Positions 7,601 through 14,094 of a stretch of 30,956 nt of DNA are shown here, piece after piece. Below the pieces are notes generated by a model. The model ran no database searches, was not told where the DNA came from, and was given only the letters and a program-made list of their open reading frames with translations. Source of the stretch: a virus. The stretch spans positions 1-30,956 of IMG/VR virus record IMGVR_UViG_3300030107_007542; one strand, given 5' to 3'. Within the stretch, counting starts at the first letter, position 1; each line of letters starts with the position of its first letter. The position numbers and the translations under genes were made by a program.

Positions 7601-8042
7601 AGTTGTTCAGGCCTGTCTGATTCTGAGCTAACAAAACCAAGTGGCGGCGGCGGTTCAAAATGTTCTTCACCTCCTTCTTGGAGGCCTCCTCATCTTCAAC
7701 CGTAGCCCCAGACGTGTCTCCTGCCTTTGCGAGTGTCTTCGCAAGCTTAGCGTCTGCCTTAATACGATCGTAGTCTTCGCGCCACTCATCAATAGAAGGC
7801 AGGAAATAAGCCTCGACACCAAAGATCGGCTTAAACTCCTTTCCTTGTGCTTTCATCTTCTGCCAGTGTAAGAACTGGTGTGAAAAGCCATTCATATTCC
7901 CATGGTCTGTTAGAGCTAGTGCCTCTCCACCGTTCTCATAACAAAAGTCCATGTGCTCGTCTGGATACCCGATGGCATCAAAGATAGAACCCGCGACGCT
8001 GTGAGCGTGCAGTCCCACGAAAGGAATCTTTTTGTCTGTCAT
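4602..8042 (-). CDS. dnaE: DNA polymerase III alpha subunit (family C), 1146 aa
   Basis: Bacterial-type replicative polymerase. Residues 1-300 are a PHP domain with metal-site residues that look intact (H12-x-H14, TDHG near 43, GVEAYF, and ADSHY near 260). E. coli DnaE has lost several of these, so Mn/Zn-dependent proofreading is possible here. The palm carries GRGSAAGSLVAYV, then PDIDYD (two catalytic aspartates) and later KFDLLGL with the third. A helix-hairpin-helix/fingers region follows, with GYGFNKSHA and a glycine-rich GLKGLGDAA. The end (residues about 1040-1146) is OB-fold-like; the E. coli-style tau-binding tail appears absent. GGGGAAG precedes the ATG, which overlaps the upstream stop (ATGA). 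Length is normal. Phages carrying DnaE as well as a PolA relative are uncommon. Confidence 0.96.
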   Translation of the reverse strand: MTDKKIPFVGLHAHSVAGSIFDAIGYPDEHMDFCYENGGEALALTDHGNMNGFSHQFLHWQKMKAQGKEFKPIFGVEAYFLPSIDEWREDYDRIKADAKLAKTLAKAGDTSGATVEDEEASKKEVKNILNRRRHLVLLAQNQTGLNNLFKLISESYKEENFYRYPRVDYKLLAKYSEGVIASSACLGGPYAGNYWANREEGPEAVREAMRETSRRFVEVFGDRWYGELQWNNIPEQHELNQYIIETCKEFDITLISTADSHYPNNEAWKDRELYKRLGWLGKGTPAWAEDNTELPEGVEEIGYELYPKNGNQMWDAYKYYSKVGGHEYDDDLVMNSITETHHIAFNRIEDFVPDTAVKLPDFVVPAGFTDAGALVNYALEGLRQRGLHENKEYTDRLQMELDVIEDRGFSKYFLTMKAISDKANEVQLTGPGRGSAAGSLVAYVLGITQIDPIKYGLLFERFLRKDATDYPDIDYDVAEPMELKEMLMDDWGKNSVVPISNWNTLQLKSLIKDISKFYGIEFTEVNKVTSNMIFEATPAAKAKHGIKAGVYTPTWEEVMELSPSLRGFLVKYPHIKTHVEALVGQVRSCSRHAGGVLIADDLNEHMPIISSGGVRQSPWSEGQNVRHLEPLGFIKFDLLGLSTLRMIEGAIRHILKRHHNVPEPTFEDVKKFYDKNLHPDVIDFDDQAVYRNIFQRANFAGIFQFTEQRAQEFCANAKPKSLVDISAITSIYRPGPLSANVHEQYIQAKSMPHEIDYLNEQVKDVTQETYGFLIFQEQIALLAHRLGKGLTLDEGNMLRKVLTKKGTGKGARVKNKLKQKFINGCVEKGIRHSEAEDMWERFEYFSGYGFNKSHAISYSAISFQCAWLYNYYPVEWMASFLDKEPEKRKEKAINIAKQNGFEIVEADVNTSSFVWEIDPDNDKRLVQPLAGLKGLGDAAIEQIVANRPFNNIEEFLFHDEIVYSKLNKKALDVLVRSGAMNNLMDDRFSGRKHFWTAVAVDRVYSKKKFLENIEEYRPEGDFTTAEEIDNKTTLTGIFPMHLVMTDAVRTKLENYYVPPVSDYDPELGLVWFIPREIIRKKTKNGKPYWIVAVIDSNSVLTKFRCWGIVEGKDRIHLNRPYMGKLDYDPAWGFSTRSIRRNLRLLG
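4717..4745 (-). promoter_or_regulatory. Sigma-70 promoter inside 3' end of dnaE
   Basis: TTGACA (4740-4745), 17-base spacer, TATAGT (4717-4722) on the minus strand, about 115 bases before the dnaE stop. Together with 4555-4583 it would double-promote the MORC-like gene. Confidence 0.8.
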
Positions 8043-8890
8043 TTGCTTCTTCCCCTATACATTGTGTTTGTACTCGGACGCTTGGTTTTTTTGGCCAGAT
8101 CCGATGATATAAATTTACCATATCCCTCCCATGTTGTCAAGTCATAAAAGGCATTAATTGTTTGAACTGTTCCTTCCGGCCCGTCGCCGAAGACATCCTG
8201 GAGCCCATACGACCGAGAGACATACCGCTCTTCAGGAGGGAGCGCCTCGCTAGGCATCTCGCCGGGTGGAGGTGCTTTATAATACGAGGCATTGGTGGTT
8301 ATTACCCTCTTGGCTCGGCGCCATTCGTCGGGGTCAATAACAAAACTCAAAGGGTAACCATCTTTCACTGTCTTTCCTTCATGGGCAAAATAAAAGGACC
8401 CCGTTTTTCGGAGGGCAGACCTATGTCGAAGCACCTCTTTCGCATCCATCATTCCGAGTGGAAAAGATATATAGTATCGAGTAGGCTGTACCCACCTTGA
8501 AAACTTGGTCTGAATCCAATACGCGACGTTGGCGCCATAAATAACAGACCATGCATAGTTGTCTACCTTGTCGCGATGTTTGGGGTGAATAGGTACATAG
8601 TATATGGGAACCTCTAGATGCTTTGTTTGTCCAAATTTAACAAACGTGCCGCGCTGGATACTGTCAATGTCCGTGGCATACTCTCCTAAGCGATGGCGCA
8701 AGAGGGGAGCCACATCGTCGTTGGCAACAATCCAAATTGAACTGCAACCCGCGTGAAGACACTCATAGACGCTCGCCTCAATAGCTGTGTAGCCCGGGCC
8801 AACGGGAACCAAAGATGCATCCCATTCCATTCCGAACTCCGCGGTCATTCCAGCAACCGGAATGATGGCGGGCATGTTTATCTTACTCAT
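8039..8890 (-). CDS. Putative nucleotidyltransferase-like (GT-A fold) protein, 283 aa
   Basis: Function uncertain. The N-terminal half resembles NDP-sugar pyrophosphorylases: IIPVAGM...FGMEWDASLVPVGPG, then TAIEASVYECLHAGCSSIWIV and a NDDV segment. That is a P-[VA]-G-M start, a K-P-V-G-like step and an alternating sheet-helix pattern. A canonical GxGTRxxP loop is missing, so activity is doubtful. The C-terminal third is basic (KKTKRPSTNTMYRGRSK). It overlaps the upstream unknown gene by 8 bases and dnaE by ATGA, so the three form one translational unit. The ribosome site is weak, consistent with coupling. Alternative: a phage-specific family with no enzymatic role. Confidence 0.55.
   Translation of the reverse strand: MSKINMPAIIPVAGMTAEFGMEWDASLVPVGPGYTAIEASVYECLHAGCSSIWIVANDDVAPLLRHRLGEYATDIDSIQRGTFVKFGQTKHLEVPIYYVPIHPKHRDKVDNYAWSVIYGANVAYWIQTKFSRWVQPTRYYISFPLGMMDAKEVLRHRSALRKTGSFYFAHEGKTVKDGYPLSFVIDPDEWRRAKRVITTNASYYKAPPPGEMPSEALPPEERYVSRSYGLQDVFGDGPEGTVQTINAFYDLTTWEGYGKFISSDLAKKTKRPSTNTMYRGRSK
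8112..8140 (-). promoter_or_regulatory. Sigma-70 promoter ahead of dnaE
   Basis: TTGACA (8135-8140), 17-base spacer, TAAATT (8112-8117) on the minus strand, inside the end of the upstream gene. The -10 is less perfect than the others. It gives a leader of about 65 bases to dnaE. Confidence 0.65.
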
Positions 8891-9611
8891 GAAGAACTAT
8901 TCTCTCATCCACCTCATCTAAGGGTTTGAAATAAAAAGTGTTCTTTATGGCGTGACGAAATGCATGGCGCACCTTGAGACTTCGACCACTAGGTTGTTTA
9001 ATATTGTGTTCCTTTAACTTACGCTCAATAAAAATACGAATAACTGTGTCTGAATAGTCGAAACTCTTGATATCTTGCTGTTTTATTATGCTTGTAACTA
9101 AGATGTCCTTAAAATCACCGGCACTGTTTCTATCTATCCGGTTTGACTCAACAAATTCGATTAACTGAACGAACACATCTTTAGGTTTCAGCACGATCTC
9201 TCGTCCCAAACGTGATCCAGATGTGATATCAAACATATCGTGCACCAAATAGTCCTCGATAACCTCGTCCACACCCAAATGGCCACAGTTGTCCAAATCA
9301 AAAATGTGAAGCCTAGCGAAGTTAATCATTATTTTGGTATTACCCTGCGTGACCACCTTGAGCTTCCCATCATCCAGTGCAATCGTCTGAACATCAAAAG
9401 GAATAGGAAGCAGTGACCTCATTCCGAGATTAAAAATGCCCTCGTACCATTTGCTTTTAGTCTCTTGGTGCCCCAAGAAACGATGGAAGGGGCGCTGTTC
9501 GCTATTCACAATGAGGTGATAGCCGTGCTCTCGCGCAAACGAAACCGCCTCCTCTCGCCACCCAAGGACTACGTTGTCGAAGGTGTATTCAAGAGGAGGC
9601 AGTTTCATCAT
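8883..9611 (-). CDS. Uncharacterised phage protein, 242 aa (predicted leaderless mRNA)
   Basis: I do not recognise this family. It is a soluble, mixed-charge protein with no membrane segment. The first half contains SEQRPFHRFLGHQETKSKWY and a basic-aromatic pattern. The C-terminal half is Lys/Arg/His rich (KEHNIKQPSGRSLKVRHAFRHA), so nucleic acid binding is conceivable. No catalytic motif stands out. There is no ribosome binding site: the ATG at 9611 lies 6 bases after a TATACT box, so transcription should begin at the A of ATG. The next codon is also ATG. It overlaps the nucleotidyltransferase-like gene by 8 bases and heads the unit leading to dnaE, so a replication-linked job is plausible but unproven. 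Confidence 0.72.
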   Translation of the reverse strand: MMKLPPLEYTFDNVVLGWREEAVSFAREHGYHLIVNSEQRPFHRFLGHQETKSKWYEGIFNLGMRSLLPIPFDVQTIALDDGKLKVVTQGNTKIMINFARLHIFDLDNCGHLGVDEVIEDYLVHDMFDITSGSRLGREIVLKPKDVFVQLIEFVESNRIDRNSAGDFKDILVTSIIKQQDIKSFDYSDTVIRIFIERKLKEHNIKQPSGRSLKVRHAFRHAIKNTFYFKPLDEVDERIVLHE

Positions 9612-9617
9612 AGTGCT

Positions 9618-9646
9618 AGTATAACACTGATGATTGGAGGGGTCAA
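9618..9646 (-). promoter_or_regulatory. Sigma-70 promoter placed for leaderless start at 9611
   Basis: TTGACC (9641-9646), 17-base spacer, TATACT (9618-9623) on the minus strand. The TGA stop of groES (9643-9645) is embedded in the -35 box. Six bases separate the -10 from the ATG. Confidence 0.88.
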
Positions 9647-9924
9647 GTATTTTCTGACAAAATGCCGATTACGTGGTTTTCCTTGATGACCGTGAAGGTC
9701 TCGCCGTTGTGCTGAATATCACGGAGCATGTGTGCTTCCACAACAATTTGCAATCCGGTGCCCCATATGGTTCCGTTTTCGCCCGAGCAGTTGACTACCT
9801 CAACCACGGCAAATGGGCTCTCGACCGAGCGGTAGTCCTGGGGTAGCAGGATGCCGCTGTCTTCTATGTCTGTGTCCTCGACTGTCTTTACGACGAGGTA
9901 ATTGTTAACTGGTGATAAATTCAT
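9643..9924 (-). CDS. groES: GroES-like co-chaperonin, 93 aa
   Basis: Lid of the GroEL folding chamber; phage versions (such as T4 gp31) adapt host GroEL for capsid protein folding. The sequence follows the GroES barrel: MNLSPVNNYLVVK at the first strand, a mobile loop with DSGILLPQDY (about residues 21-31, the hydrophobic GIL triplet that contacts GroEL), AVVEVVNCSG, then VVEAHMLRDIQHNGETFTVI and VIGIL. That aligns with the GroES end (I-Y-GEEY-I---DILAIL). The length is normal. TTAGGAG precedes ATG by 7 bases. It follows the Fe-S carrier gene by 8 bases and may have its own promoter at 10065-10093. No GroEL is seen, so it would pair with host GroEL. Confidence 0.9.
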   Translation of the reverse strand: MNLSPVNNYLVVKTVEDTDIEDSGILLPQDYRSVESPFAVVEVVNCSGENGTIWGTGLQIVVEAHMLRDIQHNGETFTVIKENHVIGILSENT

Positions 9925-9932
9925 CTCTTCTC

Positions 9933-10244
9933 CTAATAACTAAATGATGATCCACATCCGCATGTGATGTTTGCCCGTGGATTCAAAAAAGTAAACCCCT
10001 CGGACTGCAATGTTTGCACATAATCTACGGTGGTATCGTTTAGAATCTCTGCGCTATAAGGGTCAATATACACCTTAACACCGGGAATGTCAAGTAAAAT
10101 ATCTTCTTCGTCAAATTCGGTTTCGACATTTAACACATAGGACATTCCTGAGCAGCCGCCACCCTGGACGGCGACGCGAGCCAGTTCGCCCTCATCAAGA
10201 CAGGCCCTCAAGTGTTCCATGGCTGCAGGGGTAAATTGAATCAT
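9933..10244 (-). CDS. iscA: A-type iron-sulfur cluster carrier (IscA/ErpA/SufA family), 103 aa
   Basis: Small Fe-S carrier that passes clusters to apo-enzymes. The three ligand cysteines are in place: C31 in GGGCSGMSY, and C95 and C97 in the C-terminal CGCGSSFSY. The spacing of 63 residues between C31 and C95 is the family's. The body matches the HesB fold (VRVAVQGGG, GVKVYIDPYSAEIL, VDYV, FLNPRA). It follows nrdJ with three bases between them and precedes groES, suggesting joint expression. The phage target is unknown. Class II RNR does not need an Fe-S cluster, so the client may be another phage or host enzyme outside this window. The ribosome site is weak (GGAT), suggesting coupling to nrdJ. 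Confidence 0.95.
   Translation of the reverse strand: MIQFTPAAMEHLRACLDEGELARVAVQGGGCSGMSYVLNVETEFDEEDILLDIPGVKVYIDPYSAEILNDTTVDYVQTLQSEGFTFLNPRANITCGCGSSFSY
10065..10093 (-). promoter_or_regulatory. Candidate sigma-70 promoter inside iscA, for groES
   Basis: TTGACA (10088-10093), 17-base spacer, TATATT (10065-10070) on the minus strand, within iscA codons for LDIPGVKVYID. It gives a leader of about 130 bases to groES. Confidence 0.6.
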
Positions 10245-10247
10245 AGG

Positions 10248-12674
10248 TTATCCACACTTTGCATAACCGCACACCGTGCAGGTTATACACCCCTCTACAT
10301 AAATCAAGCCCTCATGGCCGCATTCTGTACAGGTCTTCTCCGTGGCTGTTTGGCCGTCAGGAATATAACTTTTTAAGATACGGGCAATGCAGCGTGCAAA
10401 ACTGAACATATCAGAGTCGCGATCTTTCTGTAGTTGTTCCACCACATACTGAATGTTGGCCCCGTGGCGCAGGCCCAAAGAGATAATTCTAGTAAACGCT
10501 GAGTGGTTGGGATTATCGAAGGCCTTTACCAAGTCTTTAATAATAATCGTGTCCCCATTTTTACCCACCTTTAAATCATAAATTGAATTCATTGTCTTAC
10601 GAGGGTTTTTAACCAAAATTCCCTCTACCTTATCACGAGGGATTTCAATAAGATTAGAGAGACCACCCATGACTTCATATGGTTTCCCTTCCAGGAGACC
10701 TACTACAATGATCCACTTCTCCCCCTTTATGGTCGTGTGGTGAATACTGCAGGGCAACTCAATAGGGCGCTTGGGGGCTTTGTGTTGAGGAAAGGATGGA
10801 TCCTCTTCGCTAGCTGTAACCAGCACCCCAGAGCGAGAGCCCTCAACATAAACCGTAATGCCTTTAAGTCCCTGGCGCCACCCTTCCATATAGAGTTGTC
10901 CCACCAATGCGGGCTCGGTTCCCTTTGGTAAATTAATAGTAGAGCTGATGCTGTGATCGATGTTCTGTTGAATTACCGATTGGACTGCCACTCTTTGCTG
11001 CCAGTCAATGTTGTCGGACTCTACAAAAAAGGCCGGAAGAGGTCCTGGATCCTTAAAAGGGTGCCAGTCGAGCCATGCCTGGACATTATGGTGGTGCACC
11101 GTGTACTCCAGCCAGCGATCTCCTAGGTCATCTACGTGATCTGCCTCGACGTCTTGCTCATCGTGCGATAACTTGCGTCGGCGAATGTAAGAATTCCTAA
11201 AGACTGGCTCTAGGCCTGACGAAGTCTGTGACATTATTGATACAGAGCCGGTGGGAGCGTTCGTGAGAATAGAAATGTTCCGGCGTCCATGGGTAGCAAT
11301 CATGTCTCGGATGCTCTGCGGGAGTCTGCTGATGAATTCGTTTTTTTCTTCTAGCTCCCAACTAAATGCCGGGAAGGATCCTCGTTCCTGGGCCAAATAC
11401 ACACTTTCCTCGTAGGCCGCATCGCGCAGGGTGCGATAGATTTTCTCCACAATCACAAGAGCTTCGGGACTATCATAGGCGAGGTTTAGGCACGCTAGGG
11501 CATCCGCGAGGCCGTGTGTCCCCAGGCCGGTTCGGCGCCCGTTAGAGGCGGCGGCATGAAGCTTCTGCCACAATTCCTTTTCGTCTTCCGTGTCCGCTAC
11601 CTTTTCAATATTGGTTAGCTTTTCTAGCTCCAGTTCCACCAGATCATCAGAGAGTCGCATTCCTACAGCAGCAACCTCCTTAAGTTTGTTAAAGTCAAAG
11701 TCTGCATTTTTTTCAAAAGAATTTTTTACGAGACTTTTTAAATTCAAAGAGATAAGCCTACAGGAATCGTAAGCAGAGAGTGGTATTTCCCCACAAGGGT
11801 TGGTTGTCTTCGTTTCAAATTCAGGATAAGCATGCGCAGGCAAGTTCTTGATAATGTTGTCCCACATTAAAAGGCCTGGCTCGGCTGTCTTGGTAGCCGA
11901 GTCAATGATGGAATCCCACAAAGTTGCTGCATCCACCTGCGCAGTGTATTCTGGCTCTTCCGCATCAACGGGATACTGTAATGTGAAGCCCTCATTGGCT
12001 TCTACGGCTTCCATAAAACTGTCGCTTATCTTAACTGATACGTTTGCCCCCGTCACTTTCGACAGGTCATGCTTCATTTCTACAAACTTCTGAATGTCCG
12101 GGTGACGAATATCCATGGAAATCATCAGAGCGCCACGACGACCATTCTGTCCTATCATTCGGCAGACGTACGAGTAAAAATCAGCAAAAGACCACGCACC
12201 AGTAGTAGTACGAGCGGAATTATTAACAGGGGCCCCTTCAGGACGAAGGTCAGATATATCAAGGCCAACACCGCACCTACGCTTGAAAAGGTTCGCAAGA
12301 TCCTTGCCGGCGTCCATGATACTCGACACCGAGTCGGCGGGATTATCGACAACAACACAGTTAGATAAAGACACATTAACATAATCATTTCCTATTCCCA
12401 TCATGGGCGAGCCCTGCGGGACAATATATTTAAAATCCTGGAGATACGAATAGATATCGCTCTCTGTGAGGTGATTGGACTTGCGCGTAATAAACTTATC
12501 CTCTATACGAGCGAACTCTTTAGCTAAACGCTTGTGCATGTCATCGGGAGTCTTTTCTACAAACTGCCCCTTCTTATCTCGCAAGCAATATTTAGTCATA
12601 AATACATTCGTCGCAAGCTCATCACCATTAAAATACTCTAAGGTCGCCTCACGGACTTCAGATTCATCAAACAT
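10248..12674 (-). CDS. nrdJ: Class II (adenosylcobalamin-dependent) ribonucleoside reductase, 808 aa
   Basis: Makes deoxyribonucleotides using a B12-generated thiyl radical, so it needs no separate small subunit. The radical-site motif NPCGE is at residues 292-296 (C294, E296). The redox pair is C106 (SLSNCVVVD) and C305 (DSCRLISLN). The conserved NISILTNAPTGSVSI segment follows. The C-terminus carries a zinc-type CTECGHEG...CITCTVCGYAKCG tail typical of NrdJ, thought to shuttle electrons from thioredoxin. The absence of any NrdB-like gene nearby fits class II. The start MFDESE is chosen for GGGAGG nine bases upstream; an upstream extension (to 12719) would lie in the helicase gene. It overlaps the helicase stop by 8 bases. 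Oxygen-independent function suits variable-oxygen or marine hosts. Confidence 0.96.
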   Translation of the reverse strand: MFDESEVREATLEYFNGDELATNVFMTKYCLRDKKGQFVEKTPDDMHKRLAKEFARIEDKFITRKSNHLTESDIYSYLQDFKYIVPQGSPMMGIGNDYVNVSLSNCVVVDNPADSVSSIMDAGKDLANLFKRRCGVGLDISDLRPEGAPVNNSARTTTGAWSFADFYSYVCRMIGQNGRRGALMISMDIRHPDIQKFVEMKHDLSKVTGANVSVKISDSFMEAVEANEGFTLQYPVDAEEPEYTAQVDAATLWDSIIDSATKTAEPGLLMWDNIIKNLPAHAYPEFETKTTNPCGEIPLSAYDSCRLISLNLKSLVKNSFEKNADFDFNKLKEVAAVGMRLSDDLVELELEKLTNIEKVADTEDEKELWQKLHAAASNGRRTGLGTHGLADALACLNLAYDSPEALVIVEKIYRTLRDAAYEESVYLAQERGSFPAFSWELEEKNEFISRLPQSIRDMIATHGRRNISILTNAPTGSVSIMSQTSSGLEPVFRNSYIRRRKLSHDEQDVEADHVDDLGDRWLEYTVHHHNVQAWLDWHPFKDPGPLPAFFVESDNIDWQQRVAVQSVIQQNIDHSISSTINLPKGTEPALVGQLYMEGWRQGLKGITVYVEGSRSGVLVTASEEDPSFPQHKAPKRPIELPCSIHHTTIKGEKWIIVVGLLEGKPYEVMGGLSNLIEIPRDKVEGILVKNPRKTMNSIYDLKVGKNGDTIIIKDLVKAFDNPNHSAFTRIISLGLRHGANIQYVVEQLQKDRDSDMFSFARCIARILKSYIPDGQTATEKTCTECGHEGLIYVEGCITCTVCGYAKCG

Positions 12675-14058
12675 TTTCAGCCTCCCGCCTTTTCTTTGGC
12701 ATACTTTTATACACATCAAGCAGTCTCTTGCTTTGTTTCTTCACACTCACCTCTGCAATTTCATCTTCTTCCGAGGGCTCCAACACCTTAATGCACACGT
12801 TGGATGTATCCATGAAAAGAGGATACACTAGGCCGTCGGGCCCGTTTCGATTCTTAGCTATAAAAAGGCGACCCGAGTTGGTGGTTTTATCCTCAATGGT
12901 TCGAGAAATGGTGAAAATAAAATCAGCAACGAAGCACTTATTAAAGGCTTCAGAAATAGATTCCATTGTAATAACTTCAGCGTTTAATCCAGATCGATTC
13001 GTCTGTGATGCTGTCCACACGGGTGCCTCATATTCTGCTGCCATACCACGCAGCTCTTCATAAATAGATTCCAACTCTGTTCTCTTCTCTTTAAGATAGC
13101 GAACAGGGCGTAATAAATCTCCATAATCAATGATGATCATGTCTACATTAATATCACGCATCCGAAGCTTTTCTAAGTGATTTCGAATAGTTTGGGTACT
13201 GGCTGTCTTGGTGGGATACTCTTTAACAATTAACTTACCCTGAATGCCCTGTACCTCCTCATAAATCTTCTCCTTGAAGGCGGTCAGGCTTTTGAGAGGA
13301 ATCTTGGTTAAACAAGAATCGTAGCGAGAGGCCACCACAGTATCTTGTAGTTCTAGGGTATAGTGCACCACCGTCTTACCCTCTCGAATCGCCTGAGTTC
13401 CCAGGTGTACAAGCGCCATCGATTTTCCTGCGCCAGTGGGAGCAACAACAACTCCCAGTTCTTTCTGGCCCAGACCACCCTTGCATACCTCATCAATCAA
13501 ATCCCAACCAGTAGATACAGGATTACGAAAGCGCGGCTTGAATCTTTCTTCAAAGTCTTTCTTCCAATCGTAACCTTCCTCGTTATCCATCCCCAACTTA
13601 AGAGAGTCATTAATCACCTGAGATATCTCATCGAAAGAAGAGCTTTGTAGGAGGCCGATAGATTTAACCATAGCTGATTTGAGGTTTTGCTTTTTACAAA
13701 AATCCAGAGAAGTATCCTTAATATACTCTACATCACTGAGAGGTGCGACTTGGCTCCGCACATAAAACTCGCGAACCTGCTTGGCCGTCAGCTCATTTTC
13801 ATTGTCCAGTTCGGACCGTAGAATTGTCTTCATGATGTCACGGGACGGATGGACTCCATACTTCTTACGATAGTCAAATATTTTATTTAAAAATAATTTA
13901 AGATAATTGGTTTCTAGGAACCCGACATCAAGAACTTCTTCAATTTGATCAGCGAAGGGCCGATCGTCTAATATTACCATACATAATTTTTCCTGAAAAC
14001 TCCTCCCATACTTGGAGAAGTTAGCAGACTCGCCGTTTAATTTCATTGCTGTTCCCAT
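12667..14058 (-). CDS. dnaB: Replicative DNA helicase, DnaB/gp41 superfamily 4, 463 aa
   Basis: Hexameric 5'-3' helicase for the replication fork. An N-terminal helical domain (to about residue 175) precedes the RecA-like core. This has STGWDLIDEVCKGGL, Walker A APTGAGKS (206-213), LELQDTVVASR (H1a-like), Walker B MIIIDYGDLL near 305, the glutamine switch WTASQTNRSG, and arginine-finger-containing IAKNRNGPDG. There is no primase domain, so primase must come from elsewhere. The ATG at 14058 follows the TAAGAT box by 7 bases with no proper ribosome site, so the mRNA may be leaderless. A second ATG four codons on (MKLNGES) is preceded by GGGAAC and is an alternative start. It lies directly after the 5'-3' exonuclease. 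Confidence 0.93.
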   Translation of the reverse strand: MGTAMKLNGESANFSKYGRSFQEKLCMVILDDRPFADQIEEVLDVGFLETNYLKLFLNKIFDYRKKYGVHPSRDIMKTILRSELDNENELTAKQVREFYVRSQVAPLSDVEYIKDTSLDFCKKQNLKSAMVKSIGLLQSSSFDEISQVINDSLKLGMDNEEGYDWKKDFEERFKPRFRNPVSTGWDLIDEVCKGGLGQKELGVVVAPTGAGKSMALVHLGTQAIREGKTVVHYTLELQDTVVASRYDSCLTKIPLKSLTAFKEKIYEEVQGIQGKLIVKEYPTKTASTQTIRNHLEKLRMRDINVDMIIIDYGDLLRPVRYLKEKRTELESIYEELRGMAAEYEAPVWTASQTNRSGLNAEVITMESISEAFNKCFVADFIFTISRTIEDKTTNSGRLFIAKNRNGPDGLVYPLFMDTSNVCIKVLEPSEEDEIAEVSVKKQSKRLLDVYKSMPKKRREAENV

Positions 14059-14065
14059 TTGTCCT

Positions 14066-14094
14066 ATCTTACCGCTTTTTCAATGCTTTGTCAA
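14066..14094 (-). promoter_or_regulatory. Sigma-70 promoter overlapping exonuclease stop, for helicase
   Basis: TTGACA (14089-14094), 17-base spacer, TAAGAT (14066-14071) on the minus strand. The TAA stop of the exonuclease is the first half of the -10 box. Seven bases separate the -10 from the helicase ATG. Confidence 0.85.
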
